Shown here one piece after another: positions 1-11,824 of a DNA stretch of 15,279 nucleotides. The notes below the pieces were generated by a model. The model saw nothing but the letters and a program-made list of their open reading frames with translations. It was not told the DNA's origin and searched no databases. The stretch comes from UBA11373 sp035291545 (lineage in GTDB: Bacteria; Actinomycetota; Acidimicrobiia; Spongiisociales; UBA11373), in the NCBI GenBank assembly GCA_035291545.1, contig DATDRW010000031.1, positions 1-15,279 on the forward strand, in the 5' to 3' direction. Every line of letters begins with the position of its first letter. Position 1 is the stretch's first letter. A program made the position numbers and the translations under genes.

Positions 1-368
1 GCGACACGCAACGCGTCGGCATCCCTGATCAGGTCGGGGTAACCGCCGGTGCCGTCCGGCGTCACGACCAGGTCGAGGTCACCGAACCTGGTCACCAGCG
101 TCCAGATCGCACCGGATTCGAGCAGCCCGGGATCAAACGGCGTCGCAACACCCTCGGGGTCGGCGGCCGTCCGCAACCGGGCATCGAGTTCCGCCAGGGC
201 CCCCGACAGTCGCTCGAGGTTCTCCCGGTTCGCGGATGGGGTGATGTCGACGTCTTGGGTGAGCACCGGCGCCCCGCGTAGCCTGGCGGCTATCCCTCCC
301 ACGACCACAAACTCGACGCGATGTGCCGCCAGCACCCGGAACATCGCGACCGGATCAAACTCAGCCAC
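1..368 (-). CDS. Nucleotidyltransferase-fold protein (partial, 3' end beyond window)
   Basis: This frame opens with GTG at 368 and stays open to the window edge, giving 122 codons without a stop. It shows a hydrophobic strand (VVVGG, residues 21-25) followed by a DVD motif at residues 39-41. A further acidic pair on a strand (GDLDLVV, about 96-102) could supply the third metal ligand. This GG...DxD layout is typical of minimal nucleotidyltransferases of the AbiEii/DUF6036-like kind, which transfer NMP to RNA, protein or small molecules. The start overlaps the stop of the upstream HTH gene by 8 bp (GTGGCTGA), so the two are probably co-translated. HTH plus nucleotidyltransferase pairs are often toxin-antitoxin or phage-defence modules, but that role is an inference here. 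No Shine-Dalgarno is seen before the GTG. The C-terminus is not in the window. Confidence 0.7.
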   Translation of the reverse strand, partial: MAEFDPVAMFRVLAAHRVEFVVVGGIAARLRGAPVLTQDVDITPSANRENLERLSGALAELDARLRTAADPEGVATPFDPGLLESGAIWTLVTRFGDLDLVVTPDGTGGYPDLIRDADALRV

Positions 369-675
369 GGGCGGCGGCCGCCATCGCGTCGATCGCGTGT
401 ACCGCTCCGACCAGGGCTGACAAGCGTTGGTCGGGGGAAAGCCGCAGCTCTCGGCGAATCAAGGTGAGATCGTGATCGTCGCCGCGAGCCATCGAAACCG
501 ACAGCTCGAAACCCGCGGCGCGTACTGCCCGCTGCACCACGACGAAGTCGGGGTTGGTGCGCCCGGTCTCCCACCGCGCCACCACGGATTGATGGGTGCC
601 GAGCCGGACTGCCAGCTCCGCTTGGGTCAACGAGGCACGCTTGCGCGCCTCGGCAATGAGGGTTCCACCAGTCAT
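361..675 (-). CDS. XRE-family helix-turn-helix transcriptional regulator
   Basis: A 104-residue protein with a Cro/CI-type HTH near its N-terminus (about residues 6-45). The sequence SLTQAELAVRLGTHQSVVAR carries the classic TQ..LA..LG...S.VARWE pattern. The rest is a short helical tail without recognisable enzyme motifs. It is the first gene of a two-gene unit with the overlapping nucleotidyltransferase, so it is probably the DNA-binding autorepressor or antitoxin partner. The ATG at 675 is chosen because it gives full HTH coverage and lies six bases after a TANNNT-type -10 element (682-687), with no convincing Shine-Dalgarno, as expected of a leaderless actinobacterial mRNA. It is divergent from the RHH/MazF pair and shares an intergenic palindrome with it. 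A longer ORF in another frame on this strand is a shadow. Confidence 0.8.
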   Translation of the reverse strand: MTGGTLIAEARKRASLTQAELAVRLGTHQSVVARWETGRTNPDFVVVQRAVRAAGFELSVSMARGDDHDLTLIRRELRLSPDQRLSALVGAVHAIDAMAAAARG

Positions 676-681
676 CCCACC

Positions 682-687
682 ACACTA
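682..687 (-). promoter_or_regulatory. -10 element of the HTH-nucleotidyltransferase unit (leaderless)
   Basis: On the minus strand TAGTGT (687 down to 682) fits TANNNT and ends six bases before the ATG at 675. Transcription would begin at or next to the start codon. No good -35 is visible 17 bp upstream, where the shared palindrome begins. Inference from spacing only. Confidence 0.45.
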
Positions 688-703
688 TCCGCTTTCGCGA
701 GCG

Positions 704-727
704 ATGTATAGCAGTACTGCTATATAT
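704..727. promoter_or_regulatory. Palindromic operator between two divergent toxin-antitoxin-like units
   Basis: Bases 707-724 form a perfect 18-bp palindrome (TATAGCAGTACTGCTATA). Pairing resumes for two more base pairs on each side (704-705 with 726-727) after one mismatch. It lies centrally in the 87-bp gap between the divergent HTH and RHH genes, touching the likely -35 of the RHH gene and lying upstream of the -10 of the HTH gene. Both XRE and RHH antitoxins bind such palindromes to repress their own operons. Which of them binds here cannot be told from sequence. Confidence 0.65.
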
Positions 728-755
728 TGATCCGAGGCGTCATACCTGGTACATC
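727..755 (+). promoter_or_regulatory. Probable promoter of the RHH-MazF operon
   Basis: TTGATC (727-732) and TACATC (750-755) are separated by exactly 17 bp. The -10 ends six bases before the ATG at 762, so the mRNA would be leaderless, which agrees with the absence of a Shine-Dalgarno upstream. The -35 touches the palindrome at 704-727, so bound repressor should block this promoter. Confidence 0.5.
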
Positions 756-761
756 ATCTGT

Positions 762-1013
762 ATGACCATGCTCTCGTTCCGCGTCGAGGACACCGATGCA
801 GCCCGTGCCACCGAGTGGGCAGGGCGTCTCGGAGTGGATCGGTCCGAGTTGCTCCGCGATGCCCTCCGCATCCACCTCGCCCGCCTTGCCGTCGAGCAGG
901 ATGCCCTGACATGGGAAGCCACCCCGCTCACCCCCGACGAGGCATCCCTCGACTCGATCGCCGACTGGGGTCCCGCCGAAGACTGGTCGGATTGGTCCGA
1001 TGCAGCGCGGTGA
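762..1013 (+). CDS. Ribbon-helix-helix antitoxin (MazE/VapB-like)
   Basis: An 83-residue protein. Its first 40 residues fit an RHH (MetJ/Arc) fold: a short strand (LSFRVED, residues 4-10) and two helices with SELLRDALRIHL typical of the second helix. The C-terminal half (about 45-83) is acidic and rich in Asp, Trp and Ser (EDWSDWSDAAR), the kind of disordered tail that wraps a toxin. The downstream MazF-like gene overlaps its end by 14 bp, the usual antitoxin-first arrangement. The start at 762 is preferred over the ATG two codons later because of promoter spacing (leaderless). Expected role: neutralise the toxin and autorepress through the upstream palindrome. The exact RHH subfamily is not certain. 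Confidence 0.8.
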   Translation: MTMLSFRVEDTDAARATEWAGRLGVDRSELLRDALRIHLARLAVEQDALTWEATPLTPDEASLDSIADWGPAEDWSDWSDAAR

Positions 1014-1308
1014 AGTCTGGTTTGCGGCGACACCGGGGGGCGATCGTCCCGTTCTCATCCTGACCCGAGATCCAGTGGCCGGACGAATCGGTTCGATCGT
1101 CGTCGCGGGGATCACACGAACGAGACGGGGTCTGGTATCGGAACTCGTGCTGACACCACAGCGAGACGACGTCCCCACCGAGTGTGCCGTCAACTTCGAC
1201 AACGTCCAACCCATTGCTCGCGGCCGCTTCCACCGCCGAGTGACTGCGGTGTCGCCGGCTCGCATGGCGCAAGCGTGTCGCGCCCTCGACGACGCGATGG
1301 GGTGCTGA
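1000..1308 (+). CDS. mazF: MazF/PemK-type endoribonuclease toxin
   Basis: A 102-residue protein with the complete MazF/PemK pattern. It begins MQRGEVWFA (the conserved RGEVW beta strand) and continues with GDRPVLILTRD, the segment that in the family carries the active-site Arg. It then has T.TRRGLVSELVL and a late CAVNFDNVQPIARGRF, matching the family (V)NxDNxxTxxRxxL. MazF enzymes cleave single-stranded mRNA at short specific sequences and stop growth when the antitoxin is degraded. Its start lies within the antitoxin gene (14-bp overlap), implying translational coupling. The length is usual for the family and no key motif is broken, so it is probably active. It converges on rpoC with 187 bp between the stops. 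Confidence 0.88.
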   Translation: MQRGEVWFAATPGGDRPVLILTRDPVAGRIGSIVVAGITRTRRGLVSELVLTPQRDDVPTECAVNFDNVQPIARGRFHRRVTAVSPARMAQACRALDDAMGC

Positions 1309-1359
1309 GCGAGGGTGGCGGGCGGGACACTGGACCCCACCGCGTGAGAGGTGGAGACC

Positions 1360-1412
1360 CTCCTCCCCCTCGCTCGCTCCGCTCGCTCGGGACCTCCTCC
1401 CTAAGGGAGGAG
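1360..1412. repeat. Composite palindromic GC repeat between mazF and rpoC
   Basis: Bases 1394-1401 and 1405-1412 form a perfect 8-bp inverted repeat (CTCCTCCC / GGGAGGAG) with a TAA loop. Next to it is a 9-mer, CGCTCGCTC, repeated in tandem (1371-1379 and 1380-1388). A CCTCCTCCC-like direct repeat (1360-1369 and 1393-1401) flanks the tandem. No ORF is supported here. The structure resembles REP-like intergenic elements, but copies elsewhere in the genome are needed to call it one. Confidence 0.5.
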
Positions 1413-1432
1413 AACAAGATCCCACAAACAAC

Positions 1433-1456
1433 CCGGCCCGCCTAACGGCGGGCCGG
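1433..1456 (-). terminator. Rho-independent terminator after rpoC
   Basis: A perfect 10-bp GC-rich stem (CCGGCCCGCC at 1433-1442 with GGCGGGCCGG at 1447-1456) encloses a 4-base TAAC loop. On the minus strand it is followed by a moderately T-rich run (GTTGTTTGTG). It lies 40 bp past the rpoC stop and is the best candidate for the end of the long ribosomal/RNAP operon. It may also slow transcription coming from mazF. Confidence 0.75.
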
Positions 1457-1464
1457 ATCGCGTC

Positions 1465-1495
1465 TTGCTGGAGCCTGGTGCCTGGAGCCTGACGC

Positions 1496-1499
<4 letters not shown>
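1465..1499. repeat. Heptad tandem repeat overlapping the rpoC stop codon
   Basis: Five consecutive 7-mers on the plus strand: TTGCTGG, AGCCTGG, TGCCTGG, AGCCTGA, CGCCTAC. On the minus strand the core unit is CCAGGCA/T. The last, most degenerate unit contains the rpoC stop codon (1496-1498). The same unit recurs just after tuf (15129-15163), also beginning with TTGCTGG at the distal side. Confidence 0.75.
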
Positions 1500-5419
<3,920 letters not shown>

Positions 5420-5427
5420 CCGTCGTA

Positions 5428-5433
5428 CTCCTT
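5428..5433 (-). promoter_or_regulatory. Ribosome binding site of rpoC
   Basis: AAGGAG on the minus strand, eight bases before GTG at 5419. It fixes the non-ATG start of rpoC and shows that rpoC is independently initiated in the 52-bp rpoB-rpoC gap. Confidence 0.8.
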
Positions 5434-5471
5434 GCGTGTCGTCGCTCGTCCGCCCAAACCGAAATCAGTGG

Positions 5472-8816
<3,345 letters not shown>

Positions 8817-8822
8817 GAGCGC

Positions 8823-8831
8823 TTCCTCCTC
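8823..8831 (-). promoter_or_regulatory. Ribosome binding site deciding the TTG start of rpoB
   Basis: GAGGAGGAA on the minus strand, six bases before TTG at 8816. No ATG or GTG with comparable spacing exists nearby, so TTG is the supported start. Confidence 0.8.
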
Positions 8832-8979
8832 GATGTCAGTGACGGGCAGGGCGGGCGAACAACGTTGATCGACAAGACGGCAGAGACGACAGAAAGCCAG
8901 GATAGCACGCGGCTACCCCGGCTCGGCTGGGCCGGCCTTCAGCGACGAACCGTCACGGCTCCTCTATGTATTCCCGGAC

Positions 8980-9007
8980 AAGATACCACCCCCACCGAGG
9001 GGTGCAA
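8980..9007 (-). promoter_or_regulatory. Probable sigma-A promoter for rpoBC
   Basis: On the minus strand TTGCAC (9007-9002) and TATCTT (8985-8980) are spaced by 16 bp, in the rplL-rpoB gap and upstream of a leader of about 155 nt. It would let RNAP subunit synthesis be set separately from the ribosomal genes, as in other actinobacteria. Confidence 0.5.
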
Positions 9008-9055
9008 GGGAGGAGTTCGCGACCTGCCGACCGCCCGGGGCTGGCTTCGTCGCCG

Positions 9056-9121
9056 GTCGCCCGACGCCCGCAAGACTAGGCCACGCGGTTCGGCTCTTGC
9101 GGGCAACGGGCGACGGGCGAC
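9056..9121. repeat. Inverted repeat with 7-nt periodic arm, rplL-rpoB gap
   Basis: Arms at 9056-9075 and 9095-9114 pair over 20 bases with two adjacent mismatches around a 19-base loop. The right side continues as 7-mers GGGCAAC, GGGCGAC, GGGCGAC (9101-9121). No T-tract follows, so it is not a typical terminator. It shares period and layout with the other heptad elements of this operon but has a different unit. Confidence 0.6.
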
Positions 9122-9139
9122 GGCGCTGGACGCGCAAGA

Positions 9140-9157
9140 GGCGGGCACTCGCCCGCC
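9140..9157 (-). terminator. Hairpin after rplL (possible attenuator)
   Basis: A 7-bp GC stem (GGCGGGC / GCCCGCC) with a 4-base loop begins 31 bp after the rplL stop. Only TCTTGCG follows on the minus strand, so termination would be partial at best. An attenuator between ribosomal and RNAP genes is typical of this operon, but this one is unproven. Confidence 0.35.
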
Positions 9158-9188
9158 CCTTGACACATCTACGTGATGAGATCGCGCC

Positions 9189-9578
9189 TTACTTGAGCTC
9201 CACCTTCGCCCCGACACCCTCGAGGGCGGCCTTGGCCTTCTCGGCGGTCGCCTTGTCGACGCCCTGCAGGACCGGCTTGGGAGCGCTGTCGACGAGCTCC
9301 TTCGCCTCCTTCAGTCCGAGGCTGGTGAGCCCGCGGACCTCCTTGATCACCTGGATCTTCTGCTCCCCGGCGGCGAGGAGGACGACGTCGAACTCGTCCT
9401 TCTCCTCCACGGCGGCGGCGGCGCCGCCACCACCGGCGGGCATCATCGCCATAGCCATCGGGGCCGCGGCGGTGACGTCGAACTTCTCTTCGAACGCCTT
9501 CAGGAACTCGGAGAGCTCCAGCACGGTCATCCCGGCGAAGACCTGAAGCAGGTCCTCCGTGCTCATCTTGGTGGCCAT
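9189..9578 (-). CDS. rplL: 50S ribosomal protein L7/L12
   Basis: A 129-residue stalk protein that recruits GTPase factors (EF-Tu, EF-G, IF2) to the ribosome. The N-terminal dimerisation/L10-binding helices (residues 5-35, LLQVFAGMTVLELSEFLKAF) are followed by an Ala/Gly/Met hinge (about 37-57). The C-terminal domain EKDEFDVVLLAAGEQKIQVI through VRGLTSLGLKEAKELVD is the factor-binding region. The start at 9578 is supported by GAGGAGGAA placed six bases upstream; MSTEDLL four codons later is the alternative. Only three bases separate it from the rplJ stop, so translation is coupled, fitting the excess of L12 over L10 on the ribosome. Confidence 0.97.
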   Translation of the reverse strand: MATKMSTEDLLQVFAGMTVLELSEFLKAFEEKFDVTAAAPMAMAMMPAGGGGAAAAVEEKDEFDVVLLAAGEQKIQVIKEVRGLTSLGLKEAKELVDSAPKPVLQGVDKATAEKAKAALEGVGAKVELK

Positions 9579-9581
9579 GGT

Positions 9582-10202
9582 CTATTCCTCCTCGGCCGTA
9601 ACGGCCGGTGTTTCGTCGGTGGTCGCGGCATCTCCGTCGGTCGCCACCGCGGGTGCGGGAGCGGCGGCGGCCGGAGCCGTCGGGGCCGGGAGCGTCTTGT
9701 CGATCAGCTGCGAGATCATCGTGGCCAGGTTCCGCGGCAGGGCGGCCAGCAGACCGGCCATCCGTGCCATCGGCGCCTGGAATACCCCGGCGATCTTCGA
9801 GAGCAGCACGTCGCGGGGTTCGAGGTCGGCGAGGGCGGCCACCCGTTCGGGCGGCAGCACCACGTTGCCGAGCAGACCGCCCTTGATCACCAGCTTCTGG
9901 TGGTCCTTGGCGAAATCGCGCAGGACTTTGGCGGTGGCCGCGGCGTCCTCGCCGGCGAAGGTCAGACCGGCAGGCCCGACCAGCATGTCGACGAAGTCCT
10001 CGTGCCCCAGTTCGGAGGCGGCGATTCGAGCAAGCGTCATCTTGTAAACCTTGAACTCGCTCTTGGCGGCACGCAGCCCGCGGCGGAGCGCCTGCTGCTC
10101 CTTTACGGAGAGCCCGGCGTACTCGGCCACGAACACCGCCTGCGCCCCTTCGAGACGCTCCTTGATGTCGCTTACTGCCTCTACCTTCTCAGGTCGTGGC
10201 AT
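9582..10202 (-). CDS. rplJ: 50S ribosomal protein L10
   Basis: A 206-residue L10 that anchors the L7/L12 stalk to 23S rRNA and usually represses its own mRNA through an upstream leader. MPRPEKVEAVSDIKERLEGA and the following AVFVAEYAGLSVKEQQALRR are the family N-terminus; KVYKMTLARIAA and VGPAGLTFAG are typical of the core. The C-terminal 35 or so residues are an Ala/Pro/Thr/Glu-rich tail, making the protein longer than the common 165-175 residues. ATG at 10202 is chosen for the GGAG motif upstream and family alignment. The frame stays open to 10448, but that extension only translates the L10 leader and an intergenic repeat. The last three Glu codons double as the ribosome binding site of rplL. 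Confidence 0.96.
   Translation of the reverse strand: MPRPEKVEAVSDIKERLEGAQAVFVAEYAGLSVKEQQALRRGLRAAKSEFKVYKMTLARIAASELGHEDFVDMLVGPAGLTFAGEDAAATAKVLRDFAKDHQKLVIKGGLLGNVVLPPERVAALADLEPRDVLLSKIAGVFQAPMARMAGLLAALPRNLATMISQLIDKTLPAPTAPAAAAPAPAVATDGDAATTDETPAVTAEEE
9585..9593 (-). promoter_or_regulatory. rplL ribosome binding site inside the rplJ C-terminal codons
   Basis: GAGGAGGAA on the minus strand encodes the final Glu-Glu-Glu of L10 and lies six bases before the rplL ATG. It supports the 9578 start and makes rplL initiation depend on ribosomes finishing rplJ, or at least lying next to it. Confidence 0.7.
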
Positions 10203-10352
10203 GTCCCTTGCTCCTTGCGTGGTTTTCGGGCAGTGCCCGAAATGAAACGCTCCCGACGTGAGACCACGCGGGAGCGGAGAGATCTTCTTCGCAACCTGCG
10301 CCGGCGGCCTGGTGGCCTTCAACCCCGGGGGGACCTGCGGTCTCTGGTCGTT
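10203..10352 (-). promoter_or_regulatory. Probable L10 (rplJ) mRNA leader, autoregulatory
   Basis: About 150 nt immediately before rplJ fold well. They include AGACCGCAGGTC (10343-10332), resembling the conserved AGACAGCAGGUG motif of L10 leaders, and a later GCAGG block. There is a strong stem GCTCCCG-CGTG / CACG-CGGGAGC (10249-10275, one bulge) and a second 8-bp hairpin TTTCGGGC / GCCCGAAA (10224-10242). No U-tract follows either hairpin, so control is likely at translation (L10-L12 binding) rather than by termination. The call rests mainly on position and the motif; a covariance-model search for the L10 leader family would decide. Confidence 0.6.
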
Positions 10353-10364
10353 GTCGGGAGGAAG

Positions 10365-10448
10365 ATACCAGATGCCAGATACCAGATGCCAGAAACCGAA
10401 TCTGGTATCTGGAATCTGGAATCTGGTCTGGTATCTGGAATCTGGCAT
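10365..10448. repeat. Heptad repeat hairpin between rplA and rplJ
   Basis: The left arm consists of the 7-mers ATACCAG, ATGCCAG, ATACCAG, ATGCCAG (10365-10392). After a short spacer the right side carries the reverse complement theme: AATCTGG, TATCTGG, AATCTGG, AATCTGG, a truncated TCTGG, TATCTGG, AATCTGG (up to about 10445). The arms pair over more than 20 bases with a few mismatches. The minus-strand unit is CCAGATA/T. Confidence 0.8.
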
Positions 10449-10450
10449 CC

Positions 10451-10475
10451 GGAGTAGCGGCTCTGCCGCTACTCC
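10451..10475. repeat. Perfect palindrome enclosing the rplA stop codon
   Basis: GGAGTAGCGG (10451-10460) and CCGCTACTCC (10466-10475) form a 10-bp perfect stem around CTCTG. The stem includes the rplA stop (10469-10471) and its last codon. No T-tract follows, so it is not a standard terminator. It abuts the heptad hairpin at 10365-10448. Confidence 0.8.
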
Positions 10476-11176
10476 TCTTCCTTCAGCTCGTCCAGGGTAT
10501 TCACGTCCACATGGACGCCGAGTCCCATCGTCGAGGACAGGGTCAGCTTCTTGACGTAGCGCCCCTTCGAGGATGAAGGCTTCACCCGGTTGATCTCCCC
10601 GACGAGCGTCGCCAGGTTTTCCCGCAACTGGGCGGCCGAGAAAGACACCTTCCCGATACCGACGGCGACGTTGCCGAAGCGATCGTTGCGATACTCGACC
10701 CGCCCGCCCCGGAACTCCTTGACTGCCTTGCCGACGTCCGGGGTGACCGTCCCCGCCTTCGGGTTGGGCATGAGACCACGGGGCCCGAGCGCCTTCCCCA
10801 GCTTGCCCACCTCGGCCATCATCGAGGGGTGGGCGATGGTGATGTCCCAGTCGAGGGGCTGGGTCCCCGCGGCGATCGCCGCCGCGAGTTCCGCACCACC
10901 AACGAGAGCGGCGCCGGCGGCCTGCGCCGCCCGGGCATGCTCCCCTTCGGCAAAGGCAAGGACGCGGACGTTCTTCCCGGTGCCGTGGGGAAGGGCGACC
11001 GTGCCCCGCACGCCCTGCTCGGCCTGGCGGGGATCGATGCCGAGGTTGAACGAGGCTTCGACCGTCTCATCGAACTTGGCGGTGGCGGCCGCCTTCACCA
11101 GCTCGATCGACTTGAGGGGACCGTAGACCGCCTCCGGATCGAACCTCTTGGCGGCGTCGTCACGCTTCTTGCTCAT
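10469..11176 (-). CDS. rplA: 50S ribosomal protein L1
   Basis: A 235-residue L1 that forms the mobile L1 stalk and helps E-site tRNA leave; in many bacteria it also represses rplK-rplA translation. The L1 signature is clear (GKLGKALGPRGLMPNPKAGT, about residues 123-142), as are FNLGIDPRQAEQGVRGTVAL near the N-terminus and the late GRYVKKLTLSSTMGLGV. The start is ATG at 11176 with AAGGAG upstream. An in-frame longer version from 11218 (MGDARASR...) has no homology pattern and is rejected. It follows rplK after 130 bp, which hold a long hairpin repeat. The stop TAG is buried in a 10-bp palindrome. Confidence 0.97.
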   Translation of the reverse strand: MSKKRDDAAKRFDPEAVYGPLKSIELVKAAATAKFDETVEASFNLGIDPRQAEQGVRGTVALPHGTGKNVRVLAFAEGEHARAAQAAGAALVGGAELAAAIAAGTQPLDWDITIAHPSMMAEVGKLGKALGPRGLMPNPKAGTVTPDVGKAVKEFRGGRVEYRNDRFGNVAVGIGKVSFSAAQLRENLATLVGEINRVKPSSSKGRYVKKLTLSSTMGLGVHVDVNTLDELKEEE

Positions 11177-11231
11177 TGTGTCTCCTTGTGGTGATCGCGA
11201 CGCTCTCGCGTCTCCCACTGCTGGTTGATGG

Positions 11232-11288
11232 CAGATAGCAGACGGCGGACCGATCCTCTGCCGTCTGCCGTCTGCCGTCTGCTATCTG
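11232..11288. repeat. Heptad repeat hairpin between rplK and rplA
   Basis: CAGATAGCAGACGG (11232-11245) is perfectly complementary to CCGTCTGCTATCTG (11275-11288). The right side holds the plus-strand 7-mer CCGTCTG repeated (minus-strand unit CAGACGG, about three copies from 11261). It is directly adjacent to the palindrome enclosing the rplK stop. Confidence 0.8.
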
Positions 11289-11318
11289 TGGAAGGTTGAG
11301 CGAAGCTCAACCTTCCAC
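11288..11318. repeat. Perfect 14-bp palindrome enclosing the rplK stop codon
   Basis: GTGGAAGGTTGAGC (11288-11301) and GCTCAACCTTCCAC (11305-11318) pair perfectly over 14 bp around a 3-base loop. The last three sense codons of rplK and its TGA (11307-11309) form one arm; the other arm follows directly. On the minus strand the hairpin runs straight into AGATAGC, so it lacks the U-tract of a rho-independent terminator. Confidence 0.85.
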
Positions 11319-11735
11319 TGTTATCCCCATCGACCGCGCCGTGCCCTCCACGATCTTCATCGCGGCGTCCACGTCGTTGGCGTTGAGGTCGACCAGTTTG
11401 GTCTCGGCGATCTGCTTCACCTGTGCCCGGGTGACCGTGCCCACTTTGTCGGTGTGCGGAGTCGCCGAGCCCTTCTCGACCCGGGCCGCCTGACGCAGCA
11501 TGACCGCGGCGGGGGGTGTCTTGGTGACGAAGGTGAACGACCGGTCGTCGTACACCGTGATCTCGACGGGAACGATCGTCCCACTCTGGCTTTCCGTCGC
11601 CGCGTTGTACGACTTGACGAAATCCATGATGTTGACGCCGTGCTGTCCGAGCGCCGGACCGACCGGGGGCGCAGGCGTCGCCTGTCCCGCCGGGATCTGG
11701 AGCTTGAGGATCGCGACGATCTTCTTGCGGCCCAT
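11307..11735 (-). CDS. rplK: 50S ribosomal protein L11
   Basis: A 142-residue L11, part of the GTPase-associated centre with 23S rRNA and the L10/L12 stalk and needed for the RelA-type stringent response. The N-terminal block KLQIPAGQATPAPPVGPALG (about residues 11-30), then QHGVNIMDFVKSYN, is the L11 signature. The C-terminal RNA-binding domain ends KIVEGTARSMGITVEG. The start is ATG at 11735 with GGAAAGGGAG upstream. It follows nusG after 85 bp that hold an inverted repeat. Its terminal codons and stop lie inside a 14-bp palindrome. Confidence 0.98.
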   Translation of the reverse strand: MGRKKIVAILKLQIPAGQATPAPPVGPALGQHGVNIMDFVKSYNAATESQSGTIVPVEITVYDDRSFTFVTKTPPAAVMLRQAARVEKGSATPHTDKVGTVTRAQVKQIAETKLVDLNANDVDAAMKIVEGTARSMGITVEG

Positions 11736-11759
11736 GTCTCCCTTTCCTCGAGCCGAGAC

Positions 11760-11824
11760 CTAGTGTCCCGACCCGCAACGTTTGCCGCGCTCACGACGCC
11801 CCCCAGCGCCGGACGGGACACTAG
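11760..11824. repeat. 65-bp inverted-repeat element spanning the nusG stop
   Basis: Perfect 11-bp terminal inverted repeats CTAGTGTCCCG (11760-11770) and CGGGACACTAG (11814-11824) enclose 43 bp. The right repeat contains the nusG stop codon (11821-11823). The size and terminal repeats resemble a small MITE or a REP-like element; no target-site duplication is evident. It fills most of the nusG-rplK gap. Confidence 0.6.

Larger units (their letters stand above)
8817..9188 (-). other. 372-bp rplL-rpoB intergenic region / rpoB leader
   Basis: There is no supported gene in this gap. In transcription order it holds a 7-bp GC hairpin just after rplL (9140-9157), a heptad/inverted-repeat array (9056-9121), a probable promoter (8980-9007), and the GAGGAGGAA ribosome binding site of rpoB (8823-8831). 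A tiny open frame (GTG at about 8953, five codons, with GAGGAG just upstream) lies in the leader; I do not call it a gene. Confidence 0.7.

Noticed and set aside
49..420. Plus-strand ORF of 123 codons at the left end
   Set aside because: It is opposite the nucleotidyltransferase, Ser/Arg/Pro-rich, and shows no domain.
8936..8953. Five-codon leader peptide (GTG...TGA) upstream of rpoB
   Set aside because: The spacing from GAGGAG is too short and there is no regulatory codon pattern; chance is likely.
10224..10242. Rho-independent terminator just before rplJ
   Set aside because: The 8-bp hairpin is real but is followed by AACCACGC rather than a U-tract, so it is described as part of the leader.
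10203..10448. N-terminal extension of L10 beginning at 10448
   Set aside because: It translates the heptad repeat and the L10 leader; family alignment and the GGAG motif support ATG at 10202.
11177..11218. Longer rplA start at 11218
   Set aside because: The extra 14 residues match nothing in L1, and AAGGAG sits correctly before the ATG at 11176.
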